From assembly GCA_029261995.1 (NCBI GenBank), contig JAJDAF010000062.1:62001-126000 (forward strand): a stretch of 64,000 nt of DNA, written 5' to 3'. Shown in pieces: positions 45,764 to 54,621 of the stretch (within the stretch, counting starts at the first letter, position 1; each line of letters begins with the position of its first letter). The position numbers and the translations under genes were made by a program. Below the pieces are notes generated by a model. That model was given only the letters and a program-made list of their open reading frames with translations. It did not search any database and was not told the origin of the DNA. The stretch is from Candidatus Zhuqueibacterota bacterium. Its GTDB lineage: Bacteria; Zhuqueibacterota; Zhuqueibacteria; Oceanimicrobiales; Oceanimicrobiaceae.

Positions 45764-46537
45764 CTATCCAACCAGTGGCGCATAGTACATTCGCGTTTCA
45801 TAATCCAGGATGACAAAGCCTGCGTTTTGATGTGCGGTGAAGAGTTTCCGCAGGGCTGTGAGCAATTCATTGTGGCGCGGTTGACCTTGTTTGGGAGCAT
45901 ACGAAGATGACAGCAGCCGTCCTTCCAGGCCGGGAGAATCAAACCGCTGCGAGTTGTCAAAGCTGCAAGATTTGATGTCACCGTGGCCGAAGAAAACTGC
46001 AAGCAGGACCGAGTCGATGTTTGTGTGGCAGGTCGCCATGTAGTCCGGGCAGTACTCCCTGAGCAGATGCTCGTAGCCACTCTGAAACTGTGATGCGTCT
46101 TTTTTGCGCTCATTCCACACCAGGGCGACATGTCCTCTTTTTTTCAGGATGCGCAGAAATTCCCGGCGTGCGAGCAGTCCATCAAACCAGTGGAATGCCT
46201 GGCCGGCCGTGATCAAATCAACGCTGGCATCAGGCAAATTCGTCTTTTCCGCCTTGCCATCAATGCTGACAAAGGTGTCGAAATTGCGCAATGTGGACTC
46301 CGCCGCTGCCCGCATGTCGGGATTCGGTTCCACCCCAAACACTTTGATTCGTTTCTTGAGGAAAGGTTCGCACAGAAAGCCAGTGCCAGAGCCGATGTCA
46401 GCCACAATCGACATGGGCTGCAAGCCGCACTCGTCTTCCAAAGTTTTTAGGATTTGAACTGGATACCGTGGCCGGTAGCGCAGGTAATCTTCGACGCGGT
46501 CGGAGAATCGTTTGGTGGAATCAAAGGCGTGTTTCAT
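45764..46537 (-). CDS. class I SAM-dependent methyltransferase
   Basis: 257-residue methyltransferase. Motif I is SIVADIGSGTGFLCEPFL, followed by VFGVEPNPDM and the acidic loop (PDASVDLITAGQAFHWF), as in the Methyltransf_11/Ubie-like family. RILKKRGHVALVWNER is the post-motif IV helix and strand. The start ATG 46537 (MKHAFDSTKRFSDRV) matches the usual start of this family; eight extra upstream codons are rejected. The substrate is unknown. Confidence 0.88.
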   Translation of the reverse strand: MKHAFDSTKRFSDRVEDYLRYRPRYPVQILKTLEDECGLQPMSIVADIGSGTGFLCEPFLKKRIKVFGVEPNPDMRAAAESTLRNFDTFVSIDGKAEKTNLPDASVDLITAGQAFHWFDGLLARREFLRILKKRGHVALVWNERKKDASQFQSGYEHLLREYCPDYMATCHTNIDSVLLAVFFGHGDIKSCSFDNSQRFDSPGLEGRLLSSSYAPKQGQPRHNELLTALRKLFTAHQNAGFVILDYETRMYYAPLVG

Positions 46538-46744
46538 AAGGCAGTTTGGGGCCAGGACCAAATGTGGATGTTCATTGCAAGATTCAAGGTAAGGCTCATA
46601 CAGCAGATTGTCCAGAACAAAAAAGACGTGCGCCTTTCCATATCAGTTGAAAGTTCGGGCGGATAGATGTATTATGGGTTTGCGACACTTAGCAAGGTCA
46701 ACATCTAATTCGAATAGAACGCCCACAACTTTTGGGTCCATGCG

Positions 46745-47560
46745 ATGAAGAGAGCATTTCAGAAACACCAGGAGAGAAGGTGCCATTGCATAGGTTGCCT
46801 GCACCTTCTGCCATTGCCTGGTAGCCCAGGCTGGCAAGGTTCGCTTAAGCCGGTTGCCGACCAATGTCTGCGAGAGGCAAAAATCTATCTGGAGCATGGG
46901 GCGGATGGACTAATCATCGAAAACACCCATGACCTCCCCTATTTGCGGAGCGAGGCCGAGCCAGCCACTGTTGCGGCCATGGCGGCCATGGCGGCGCAAG
47001 TACGCCAGAACTACCCTGCCGTGCCGATTGGTATCCAGGTCTTGGCGGCAGCAGATTTGGCGGCCCTTGAAATCGCCGTGGCCTGCGACCTGGATTTTAT
47101 CCGCGCTGAAGGTTTCGCGTACGCGCACGTGGCGGATGAAGGGATCATTCAAGGAGACGCCGGCAGACTACTGCGTCGACGCGTTCACCTGCGTGCGTCT
47201 GACATCGAGATCTGGACAGATGTCAAGAAGAAGCATGGCGCCCATGCGTTGACCGCTGACCTGAGTGCTCGCGAGTTCGGGAAGGGCGCTGTTTTCTGTG
47301 GCGCCGACGGTCTTATCGTGACAGGGGGGACTACGGGAGAACCCCCGTCTCTGGAAGCCGCCTCCGAACTGCAAGGGTTGGGTGTTCCCCTGGCAGTTGG
47401 CTCGGGCGTCACCTCCGAGAACATTGCTGCCTTTGCAAACGTCGCGAATGTCCTGATTGTGGGTTCAGCCTGCAAGAAGGCTGGAGATTGGCGAAATGAG
47501 GTTCAGGCTAAGAAAGTCGGTGAACTGATACAGCTCATGGCAAAGCCTGGCGTCAGTTGA
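46745..47560 (+). CDS. BtpA-family protein
   Basis: 271-residue TIM-barrel protein of the BtpA/photosystem I biogenesis family: HLLPLPGSPG at the start, then EHGADGLIIENTHDLPY, IQVLAAADLAALEIA, DFIRAEGFAYAHVADEG and GADGLIVTGGTTGEPP. BtpA aids photosystem I accumulation in cyanobacteria, but homologues are frequent in non-phototrophs, where the role is not known. No photosynthesis gene is present in the window. The ribosome site is poor, so the exact start is uncertain. Confidence 0.88.
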   Translation: MKRAFQKHQERRCHCIGCLHLLPLPGSPGWQGSLKPVADQCLREAKIYLEHGADGLIIENTHDLPYLRSEAEPATVAAMAAMAAQVRQNYPAVPIGIQVLAAADLAALEIAVACDLDFIRAEGFAYAHVADEGIIQGDAGRLLRRRVHLRASDIEIWTDVKKKHGAHALTADLSAREFGKGAVFCGADGLIVTGGTTGEPPSLEAASELQGLGVPLAVGSGVTSENIAAFANVANVLIVGSACKKAGDWRNEVQAKKVGELIQLMAKPGVS

Positions 47561-47630
47561 AGCGACTATTGTTGAGACTGTTCTGTTCGAGCTTGTCCTG
47601 GCCGGAATTTCGCGCAAGTGACCGCCGCAT

Positions 47631-49835
47631 CTATTTCAGCGCCACCGGTCTGTTCAACCATCGACCTACCACCGTTTCCAACTCGCTGGCGCTGACGGGT
47701 TTCGAAAGGTAGTCGTTCATTCCCGCTGCAAGACACCGCTCTTTGTCGCCCTTCATTGCGTTGGCCGTGATGGCGACGATCGGGATTCCTGCGCCGGCGT
47801 TACTCTGGCGGATACGTTTCGTGGCTTCGAAGCCATTCATCTCAGGCATCTGGCAGTCCATTAAAATGAGATCGTAATTTCTCACCCGAAGCATTTCGAT
47901 GGCCTCCCGCCCGTTGTAGGCGACCTCGACCTCACAACTTATTTTCGCCAACATCTGCGCCGTAACTTTTTGATTGGTCGGATTGTCCTCCGCCAGCAAG
48001 ATCCTGGGTAGTCTGCCACTTGTATCCGTCAGAGATGGTGCAAGTTTGGTGTCATCCACGATATACTTGATCACGGTGTCAGATGTCATGTTTTGAGACC
48101 CGGAACGACATACTTTCGTAAGTGCTTCGATAAGCTTGGCGCGCCGGATCGGCCGATTCAAGTAGGCGTCCGCGCGTTGCCGCATGGAGGTGCCATTAGC
48201 GCCACTCGGCCCCACTGAACGGATCAGCACGGTGACAATCGAACGTAGCTCAGGTTCGGACGCGAGATACTCCAGAAGCGGTTTGCCGCTGGGTGATGTT
48301 TGCTTGCAGTCCAGAATGGCAACCCGAAACGGGTAGCGGGATCTCGGCGTTTGTCGCATGGCTGCAACCCAAGCATCGGCGGAAGCAAAAGTTTCGTTCT
48401 CGATGCCCCAGACTGTCAGCAGCTCGGCCAGGGTTTCGGACTCAATCTTGTTTTCGTTGACCAAAGAGATGTGGGTGTTCTTCAGTTCTGGTATAAGGGG
48501 CGGCTGTTCCTCAGATTCTGTGTCGAGTGTAAACGGCAGGGTCATGGTGAATTTGGAACCCTTACCTGGTGTGCTCTCAGCATGGATGGTGCCGCCGAGC
48601 AATTCGGTCAGCTGTTTGGTGATGGAAAGTCCAAGACCGGTGCCACCGTACTTGCGCGTATTTGTTGAATCGGCCTGTGTGAATTTGTCGAAAATTTGCT
48701 CCAACTTGTCTTCACTGATACCAATTCCGGTGTCTGCCACGGTGATTCTGAGGCTGACCTCGTCCTCATGCTGGCTCACTTTTTCGACGTTGACCAACAC
48801 GTGACCGGCTTCAGTGAATTTCAGTGAATTGCCGACCAGGTTTATTAGAATCTGTCGCATGCGGGACGAGTCGCCAATGACGCGACTCGGCACCCCGGGG
48901 GCAAGTCTGAGGTTGAGCAGAATGCCTTTTAGTTCAGCCTCGACGGCGGAGGTCTCCAGAACTTCTTCTATAACTAGTCGCAGGTCGTACGGGTTGGACA
49001 CGATGTCAAGCTTGCCCGCCTCGATCTTTGAAATGTCGAGAATGTCGTTTATGATCGTGAGAAGAGACTCTGAAGAATGCAGGATGGTCTTCGCATATTC
49101 ACTCTGTTCCGAGTCAAGATCTGTGCCCATCAGTAGGTCAGCCATGCCCAAGACACCGTTCATCGGTGTCCGAATTTCATGGCTCATATTTGCAAGGAAT
49201 TCTCCCTTCACCTGGCTCGCGACCTGTGCCTGCCGGGCCATGTCACGTGCAATGTGAATCGCATCATCGAGTTGCTTGTTGCTTGCAGTCAGCTGCCTGT
49301 TTGCAGCCTCGACCTTTTCTTTGGTGTCCGTTAGCGCCCTCTCTGCCTCTTTTTGTTCCGTAATGTCGAGCCCCGAGCAGATGACCCATTCCACATTTCC
49401 CCGGTGGTCTTTCATCGTTGCGTTCGACCAGGTGATAGTCCTGCCGCCGCGTTCGAGTGGCCCCCATTGGCTCTCGAATGAACGCGGGAACAGGTTGAGG
49501 CTTTCGGTCTGAAAATTGAACTTCTTCTCGTTTCCGGGGCTGGACCAGAAATCCATTTCGTTGAAGTGACGTCCCAGAACGTTCTGCGCCTGACTGCCGC
49601 TGACCGTTTCGCAGGCTTTGTTAAACCTGACGACACGCCCGAAATGATCTAACACAATGATCAAAGCACCAGCAGTACCGAGAATGCTGTTGGTGAAATT
49701 GTGCTGCCGCCTTAATCTGTTGTTCGTCCGAAGCACGCTCCAGACAAAAGTAACAACTAGGGCAAGAATAAGTGTGGTTCCGAGGATGAGGAACCACAGA
49801 CTTTCAACCGACGCTGCGATAAGTACCCTCCGCAA
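47631..49835 (-). CDS. hybrid histidine kinase (TM-PAS-HisKA-HATPase-REC-REC)
   Basis: 734-residue sensor. One membrane helix (about 13-35) precedes a PAS domain (about 48-165) and a coiled coil. HisKA follows with H219 in MSHEIRTPM, then HATPase_c with NLVGNSLKF, DTGIG and GGTGLGL. A degenerate receiver follows (LVNENKIESE replaces the acidic pair). The last domain is an intact receiver (LLAEDNPTNQ, phospho-Asp in LILMDCQMPEMNG, SKPV). The start is unclear: the frame opens at TTG 49835, but the only GGAGG (49827-49831) lies downstream of it, inside the frame. The 5' end overlaps the membrane-protein gene by 79 bp. Confidence 0.88.
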   Translation of the reverse strand: MRRVLIAASVESLWFLILGTTLILALVVTFVWSVLRTNNRLRRQHNFTNSILGTAGALIIVLDHFGRVVRFNKACETVSGSQAQNVLGRHFNEMDFWSSPGNEKKFNFQTESLNLFPRSFESQWGPLERGGRTITWSNATMKDHRGNVEWVICSGLDITEQKEAERALTDTKEKVEAANRQLTASNKQLDDAIHIARDMARQAQVASQVKGEFLANMSHEIRTPMNGVLGMADLLMGTDLDSEQSEYAKTILHSSESLLTIINDILDISKIEAGKLDIVSNPYDLRLVIEEVLETSAVEAELKGILLNLRLAPGVPSRVIGDSSRMRQILINLVGNSLKFTEAGHVLVNVEKVSQHEDEVSLRITVADTGIGISEDKLEQIFDKFTQADSTNTRKYGGTGLGLSITKQLTELLGGTIHAESTPGKGSKFTMTLPFTLDTESEEQPPLIPELKNTHISLVNENKIESETLAELLTVWGIENETFASADAWVAAMRQTPRSRYPFRVAILDCKQTSPSGKPLLEYLASEPELRSIVTVLIRSVGPSGANGTSMRQRADAYLNRPIRRAKLIEALTKVCRSGSQNMTSDTVIKYIVDDTKLAPSLTDTSGRLPRILLAEDNPTNQKVTAQMLAKISCEVEVAYNGREAIEMLRVRNYDLILMDCQMPEMNGFEATKRIRQSNAGAGIPIVAITANAMKGDKERCLAAGMNDYLSKPVSASELETVVGRWLNRPVALK

Positions 49836-50431
49836 TAGAAAACATTAGCAATGATGCTCAAAATGGTGTGCAACCACCAGACTTTTGCGATCAACGCGGC
49901 GTCAACAAAGAGATTCGTTGCGCCAAACAAGAGGACGTTGCCCGCGAAATAGATCAAGACGCCTACGCTTATCCAAAATGCCGGTACGTGTAGGCTTGGC
50001 GCGGCCGATTGTACCGTTAGATGATGCAGGGTGTAGGTAGAAACGGCAATGAAGATGATGCTCACAATGACGCTAAATTGATGAGACAATTTCCCTAGCG
50101 AGGCGCCACCGAGCCACAGTATCAACCAGGCGCCAAGCATCAGACCGATACTCGTCCGAAGCAATCTTTTGAGCATTTTATTGGGTTGCCACATAGAAAA
50201 GACCACAGCCAGACAAGCATATTCCACCAGTAAAAAAGTGTTTAGCAGTGACAGGTTACTTAGTTTATTCAGAGATGTGTACAGGATGCCGGCATCGACC
50301 AAGAGTACAAATGTTGAGAACACCAGGAAGACCTGGAGGTCGCTGTCGAGGTGACGCAGGCAGAAAAGACCCATGGCGAACGGAAACACGTCCGAAATGA
50401 CTCCTGCCAGAATGGAGGCGTAGATGCTCAT
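49757..50431 (-). CDS. seven-helix membrane protein coupled to the histidine kinase
   Basis: 224-residue integral membrane protein with about seven hydrophobic helices (among them FLVFSTFVLLVDAGILY, IGLMLGAWLILWLGGA and FWISVGVLIYFAGNVLLF) and no soluble domain. The end (WWLHTILSIIANVFYCGGYL) resembles small membrane proteins often encoded immediately upstream of Bacteroidota histidine kinases. The gene overlaps the kinase gene by 79 bp. It is probably the input module of the kinase; this is inference from position. Confidence 0.75.
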   Translation of the reverse strand: MSIYASILAGVISDVFPFAMGLFCLRHLDSDLQVFLVFSTFVLLVDAGILYTSLNKLSNLSLLNTFLLVEYACLAVVFSMWQPNKMLKRLLRTSIGLMLGAWLILWLGGASLGKLSHQFSVIVSIIFIAVSTYTLHHLTVQSAAPSLHVPAFWISVGVLIYFAGNVLLFGATNLFVDAALIAKVWWLHTILSIIANVFYCGGYLSQRRLKVCGSSSSEPHLFLP

Positions 50432-50607
50432 TTTGCCGGCTCAAGCGCTTGCTGCATAATCGTCCCGGTCTACCATATTTGACAGCCAAATAGTCAGTTT
50501 GTTATCGGCAAAAACACCAGAAACTCAAACCATTTTGCGGGCGAAACGGCAACAAAAGGGAGAAGGTAGGGTTTGCGAAATGTCGGAGGGATTTGAGAAA
50601 AATTGCA

Positions 50608-50637
50608 ATTGTTGGGGGGCAGTCGCCCCCCAACAAT
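50608..50637 (-). terminator. rho-independent terminator of the small exported protein gene
   Basis: Perfect 13-bp stem (ATTGTTGGGGGGC / GCCCCCCAACAAT) with a 4-nt loop, 10 bp downstream of the minus-strand stop. On the minus strand a T-rich tract follows (TGCAATTTTTCTC), completing the terminator signature. Confidence 0.85.
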
Positions 50638-50647
50638 ATGTGTGTGC

Positions 50648-51067
50648 CTAATTGTTGGCGGCGATTTCACCAGGAGTTTCTTTGGCATTGCCGTTTAGTT
50701 CGTTGTCCGACCCGCAGAATGGAGGACAAGGAGGAGCCATCTCGGCGAGAGATCCCTTCACCTGGTCGTTTTGATTTGCATCTGTTCCGACCATGATGAG
50801 ATGCTGTTGACCGCTGTTATCGAGTCCGTAGTAAATACGGACGCCTACAGCACCATCTTGCGCCAGGATTTTTTCGATGGCCTGGCGCCCGAAAAAATGA
50901 GACTTAACGGCCGTGGCATTTGCCTCCTGGTAGTTGGCGGCCATGCTGCTTGCTTCCTGCAGTGAGATGGTGTGGTCCTCAGCACCTGTGAATGTGTCCG
51001 CTCCGCCAAAGGCCAAGGCAGCAAGGCCAATACAAAGCACGGCAACAATAGAGAGTCTTACCAACAT
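50648..51067 (-). CDS. small exported hypothetical protein
   Basis: 139 residues. A Sec signal (LSIVAVLCIGLAALAFGG) is followed by a compact domain with SHFFGRQAIEKILAQDGAVGVRIYYGLDNSGQQHLIMVG. I recall similar proteins with the (I/V)R(I/F)YY(G/A)...HL(I/V)(M/I)VG core from Bacteroidota genomes, but no function is known. The C-terminus has a CPPFCGS segment with two cysteines. Start ATG 51067 has GGAGG about 6 nt upstream; an earlier ATG lacks one. A clear terminator follows the gene. Confidence 0.72.
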   Translation of the reverse strand: MLVRLSIVAVLCIGLAALAFGGADTFTGAEDHTISLQEASSMAANYQEANATAVKSHFFGRQAIEKILAQDGAVGVRIYYGLDNSGQQHLIMVGTDANQNDQVKGSLAEMAPPCPPFCGSDNELNGNAKETPGEIAANN

Positions 51068-51455
51068 ATGTACCTCCATATTGGGTTGGTATGATGCATG
51101 AAATTGCAATCAACCCAATCGATATGATTGAGCCAAATGCGTGGATTGCTCCCCAAACTGAGTTATGTGCGACGAGAAATGCTGGAAAAGCGGGAGGTCA
51201 GCCTTTGACTGCAATCGAGCAGTTTCGGGCTGAAACAAGGATGAGAATCAGGATGCAGCCTCACACCACACACGAGTTGGAGCAAATATATTGGCCTTCG
51301 GACTAATTCGCAAGTGTTTTTATATTAAGAGTTTGTAGCATCTTGTCCACAGCTAGATCCGCAGGCGTAAGGCCTCATCGCAGTTCGCTGACTTGACATT
51401 GGCGTTGGTTTCTCGTATTCTCCGGCACTCCATTCCAGTAGGATGAAATCCGGAA
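51068..51455. other. intergenic stretch with promoter
   Basis: 388 bp with no convincing gene; it contains the promoter at 51393-51421 for the plus-strand gene that follows. Confidence 0.5.
51393..51421 (+). promoter_or_regulatory. sigma70-type promoter for the spherulin-4-like gene
   Basis: TTGACA (51393-51398), a 17-bp spacer and TATTCT (51416-51421), 34 nt before the ATG. Confidence 0.6.
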
Positions 51456-52274
51456 ATGAAGCATCTGACCCTCGTTCTCGCAGGAATCGTCATGTCTCAT
51501 CTTCTGCCTGGATGCTCTGATCAGCTGGTCCGCACCGCGCGGCGCCCTGAGGGCATCATCGTACCCGCCTATTTCTATCCGGAGTCGGAAAATTTGAATT
51601 ACTGGGCACAGTTGGATTCGGCAGCTGCGTTGTTGGGCCGGCAATTGGTGGTGGTCGCAAATCCTGCCAATGGCCCCGGTGAGGCAGTAGACTCCAACTA
51701 CGTGCGAGTGCTGACCCGGCTGAGGCACGCCGGTGCCCGGATAATTGGCTACGTCCATACTTGTTGGGGAGATGTCTCCGACCAGGCGCCAGAAGGTAAT
51801 TGCTGGCGGCCCTTGTCAGTCGTACATCACGACATTGAACGATGGTATGACTGGTACGAAATCGATGGCCTTTTCTTCGACGAGGCGTCCGGCCGGGATT
51901 CCAAGGTTGGATATTATCGCGGACTTTTTGATTTTGTACGGCACAGGCAGCCAGCAGCGCTGGTCGTCAACAATTTCGGGGCCGTGCCAAATCAGGCCTT
52001 TCTAGAGATTGGAGACTCTGTCATGTGCGTGTTTGAAAACCATTCTGGTTTTCGTGGCTGGCGACACCAACAATCCTGGCTTGGCAAGAACCACGCGAGT
52101 CGTTTTCTGGCGCTTGCATATGCGGTTTCAGCAACTCAGGACCTGCAGGGCTTACTGGAGCACGCCGGAACACAGAACATTGGCTGGATCTACCTGACCG
52201 AGCAGAGTGGCGGCAATCCCTGGGGCAAGTTGCCGGCGTTCTGGCAGCAGATGGTCAACCTGATCGCCCGGTGA
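51456..52274 (+). CDS. spherulation-specific family 4 (spherulin-4-like) lipoprotein
   Basis: 272-residue lipoprotein (lipobox SHLLPGC). It matches the spherulin-4 family through GIIVPAYFYPESEN, VVVANPANGPGEAVDSNYVRVLTRLRHAGARIIGYVHT and WYDWYEIDGLFFDEASG. The TIM-barrel-like fold, with carboxylates in the FFDE segment, is often linked to glycan hydrolysis, though few members have been tested. A good promoter lies immediately upstream. Confidence 0.88.
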   Translation: MKHLTLVLAGIVMSHLLPGCSDQLVRTARRPEGIIVPAYFYPESENLNYWAQLDSAAALLGRQLVVVANPANGPGEAVDSNYVRVLTRLRHAGARIIGYVHTCWGDVSDQAPEGNCWRPLSVVHHDIERWYDWYEIDGLFFDEASGRDSKVGYYRGLFDFVRHRQPAALVVNNFGAVPNQAFLEIGDSVMCVFENHSGFRGWRHQQSWLGKNHASRFLALAYAVSATQDLQGLLEHAGTQNIGWIYLTEQSGGNPWGKLPAFWQQMVNLIAR

Positions 52275-52283
52275 GTCGGATTC

Positions 52284-53405
52284 TTACCCAAGCTGCTCTT
52301 GCCTCTTCGTAAGACTCTCAATTCGATCCACGTTCACGGAAACTCCCATTCCCGGCTCCGTTAGCGGCACCTGCACCATGCCGTCATCACCCATCTGCCA
52401 TTCCGGTGTCACTACATCTTCTTCCCAATAGCGTGAACTCGGAGAAACATCGCCTGGCAGTACGAAGTTGGGCAGTGACGCCAGCGCCACGTTATACGCC
52501 CGCCCAACCCCGCTTTCAAGCATGCCACCACACCAGACCGGAATCTTATTCTCCTGGCAAAAGTCATGAATCAGCATGGCCGGCGTCAGCCCGCCAACCC
52601 GCCCGGGTTTGATGTTAACGATACGGCCACTTCCCAACACCACCATTTCTTCGGCTTTTTCCACACTAGTTATCGACTCGTCAAGACAGATAGGCGTGCT
52701 TAACTCCTTCTGCAGGGTGGCGTGGCGCAGGATGTCGTCCCAGGCGAGGGGTTGCTCGATCATCATCAGCCCGAATGCATCGAGTTGCCGCAGGGTATCC
52801 AGGTCGGCAAGGCTGTAGGCATTGTTGGCGTCCACCATGAGCGGGGCTTCTGGCCCGAGTGCTTCCCGAACCGCGGCGACAAATTCAATATCCTGGCCCG
52901 GCTTGACTTTGATTTTCGCCTTTTTGTAACCCAGAGAGAGCGATTCGCCGACTTTTTCCACCAGCGCCTGCGGACTTTCCTGTATACCCAGAGAAATGCC
53001 GGTCGCTATCTGCGTGCGCGTGCCGCCGAGCAGTTTCGAGAGTGGTATCGATTGTGCTTGCGCCGTGAGTTCCCAAGCCGCCATTTCCACGGCGGCTTTT
53101 GCCATGTTGTGTCCACGAAAATCGCGCTCCAAAGCAAGGTGGACTGCCTCCGGAGTTTCGAATTCTTTGCCGAGAATCCTCGGCGCGATCCATTCGCGAA
53201 TCGCTACCCAGGCGGTGTCGATGGCTTCTGAAGAATAGTTGGGTAAGGCCCCGGCGACGCATTCAGACCAGGTTTCCAGGCCATCCTGAGTACGAATGTG
53301 CAGCAGCAGAATCCGGCGTACGGTTTCGACGCCGGACGAGATCCTGAAGGGCTCTTTCAGCGGCACGTGAATCTCCCGCAACGAAATATTTCTTATGCTT
53401 AGCAT
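52284..53405 (-). CDS. menC: o-succinylbenzoate synthase (enolase superfamily)
   Basis: 373-residue enolase-superfamily enzyme. The N-terminal capping domain (SLREIHVPLKEPFRISSG) precedes the barrel with the general acid/base lysine pair in YKKAKIKVKPGQD, metal ligands MVDANNAY (Asp), MIEQPLAWDD (Glu) and LDESI (Asp), and the catalytic IVNIKPGRVGGL region. This fits MenC, which dehydrates SHCHC to o-succinylbenzoate in menaquinone synthesis; related N-acylamino acid racemases share these motifs, so the exact activity needs testing. No other men gene is nearby. The start 53405 is set by the capping domain; the longer frame is rejected. No good ribosome site is seen. Confidence 0.8.
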   Translation of the reverse strand: MLSIRNISLREIHVPLKEPFRISSGVETVRRILLLHIRTQDGLETWSECVAGALPNYSSEAIDTAWVAIREWIAPRILGKEFETPEAVHLALERDFRGHNMAKAAVEMAAWELTAQAQSIPLSKLLGGTRTQIATGISLGIQESPQALVEKVGESLSLGYKKAKIKVKPGQDIEFVAAVREALGPEAPLMVDANNAYSLADLDTLRQLDAFGLMMIEQPLAWDDILRHATLQKELSTPICLDESITSVEKAEEMVVLGSGRIVNIKPGRVGGLTPAMLIHDFCQENKIPVWCGGMLESGVGRAYNVALASLPNFVLPGDVSPSSRYWEEDVVTPEWQMGDDGMVQVPLTEPGMGVSVNVDRIESLTKRQEQLG

Positions 53406-53519
53406 TGTTTTGTCATTTGTGAATGTGCACCGCCAAGATAGGCAAAAGAAAGACCTGATAAAAGCAAAATATGCAGCCGTTAGAGTCTCGTTCTTGTGCC
53501 TGTGTACAAAGAAATGTGG

Positions 53520-53548
53520 TTGCATTTGGCCCATACTTTGCCTACCTT
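53520..53548 (+). promoter_or_regulatory. candidate promoter for the lipid-type operon
   Basis: TTGCAT (53520-53525), a 17-bp spacer and TACCTT (53543-53548), 50 nt before the first gene of the plus-strand operon. Confidence 0.45.
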
Positions 53549-53597
53549 CATCGTTATTTGCCGCAACTCGTCACCCGGCGATCACTTGAAGAGATGA

Positions 53598-54554
53598 ATG
53601 CAAAAGATGCATAAGTTCAGTTCAGACTATTGGGCGGTTATCTTGGGCGGCTCGAGTGGGTTCGGCCTCGCTACTGCCCGCAAGCTAGCACGCCACGGCA
53701 TGAACCTGTGCATCGTCCATCGTGACCGCAAAGGCGCGATGAAGCGCATCGAACCCGAATTCCAGGCGCTCCGCGAAACTGGCGTGCAGGTGCTTACCTT
53801 CAATGTCAACGCTCTGGCCGAAGACGGCATCTCACAAACCCTGGGTGTCCTTCAGGAAGCGCTGGGCGCATCGGGAAGAGTACGCATGCTGCTGCATTCC
53901 ATCGCCTATGGCAACCTGAAACTGCTGGCGCCGCAGGCTTCTCAAGAGGCCGCAAGCCATCAGTTGTTGCTCGAAAAGCTCAGCGCCACGACTCACCTTC
54001 CCCAGGAGACACTGCAGACAGCGTTTGACCAACTCTTTGAAGATGGCTTTGAGGCGCTGCATGGCGTTGCAACGCCAGCGGCTTACAACAGTGAAGAGCT
54101 TTTGCACGATGAAGATTTTGGTTTGACGCTGCACAGCATGGGAACCAGCCTGGCCACTTGGGTACAGGCGCTTTTCGAGCGCAAAATGTTTTCGGATGAC
54201 GCGCGTGTGCTTGGGTTGACCAGCGAAGGCAATGAAGTCGCCTGGCGCGGTTATGCAGCGGTATCTGCCGCTAAAGTGGCCCTCGAGGCGGTCGCGCGTT
54301 CGATCGCGGCGGAATACGCGCCATACGGGATTCGAGCCAACATCATTCAGGCCGGTGTCACCGACACGCCCGCACTTCGGTTGATCCCCGGAAGCCAGCA
54401 CATGAAAGCTGCTGCCAAGATGCGAAATCCTTACAATCGAATAACAACTCCTGAAGATGTCGCAGGTTTTATCTACCTTATGTGCCTCGACGAAGCGGCG
54501 TGGGCCAACGGCAATATCATCCGCGTCGATGGCGGGGAGCACGTCTGCGGCTGA
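53598..54554 (+). CDS. SDR-family enoyl-ACP reductase-like protein (FabI/FabL type)
   Basis: 318-residue SDR protein. The nucleotide loop is GGSSGFGLATARKLA (GxxxGxG, as in FabL and FabG). The catalytic pair follows the Y-x6-K spacing of enoyl reductases (YAAVSAAK, with Tyr and Lys) rather than the Y-x3-K of ketoreductases. An insertion of about 60 residues (around 105-165) makes it longer than typical FabI/FabL. It is the first gene of an operon with KAS III, FabA, FabZ, KAS II, ACP, PlsC and a PPTase; no ketoreductase is present, so either this protein serves both steps or the primary FabG is used. Confidence 0.8.
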   Translation: MQKMHKFSSDYWAVILGGSSGFGLATARKLARHGMNLCIVHRDRKGAMKRIEPEFQALRETGVQVLTFNVNALAEDGISQTLGVLQEALGASGRVRMLLHSIAYGNLKLLAPQASQEAASHQLLLEKLSATTHLPQETLQTAFDQLFEDGFEALHGVATPAAYNSEELLHDEDFGLTLHSMGTSLATWVQALFERKMFSDDARVLGLTSEGNEVAWRGYAAVSAAKVALEAVARSIAAEYAPYGIRANIIQAGVTDTPALRLIPGSQHMKAAAKMRNPYNRITTPEDVAGFIYLMCLDEAAWANGNIIRVDGGEHVCG

Positions 54555-54621
54555 CCCGGCGGCTTCTGACCTTTCTTGATTTGACCAACTCATCGAAAGC
54601 CACGTAAAACAACACCCAAAG

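Noticed and set aside
51091-51306. 71-codon plus-strand frame
   Set aside because: It overlaps the start of the small exported gene on the other strand, has no ribosome site, and its composition is not protein-like.
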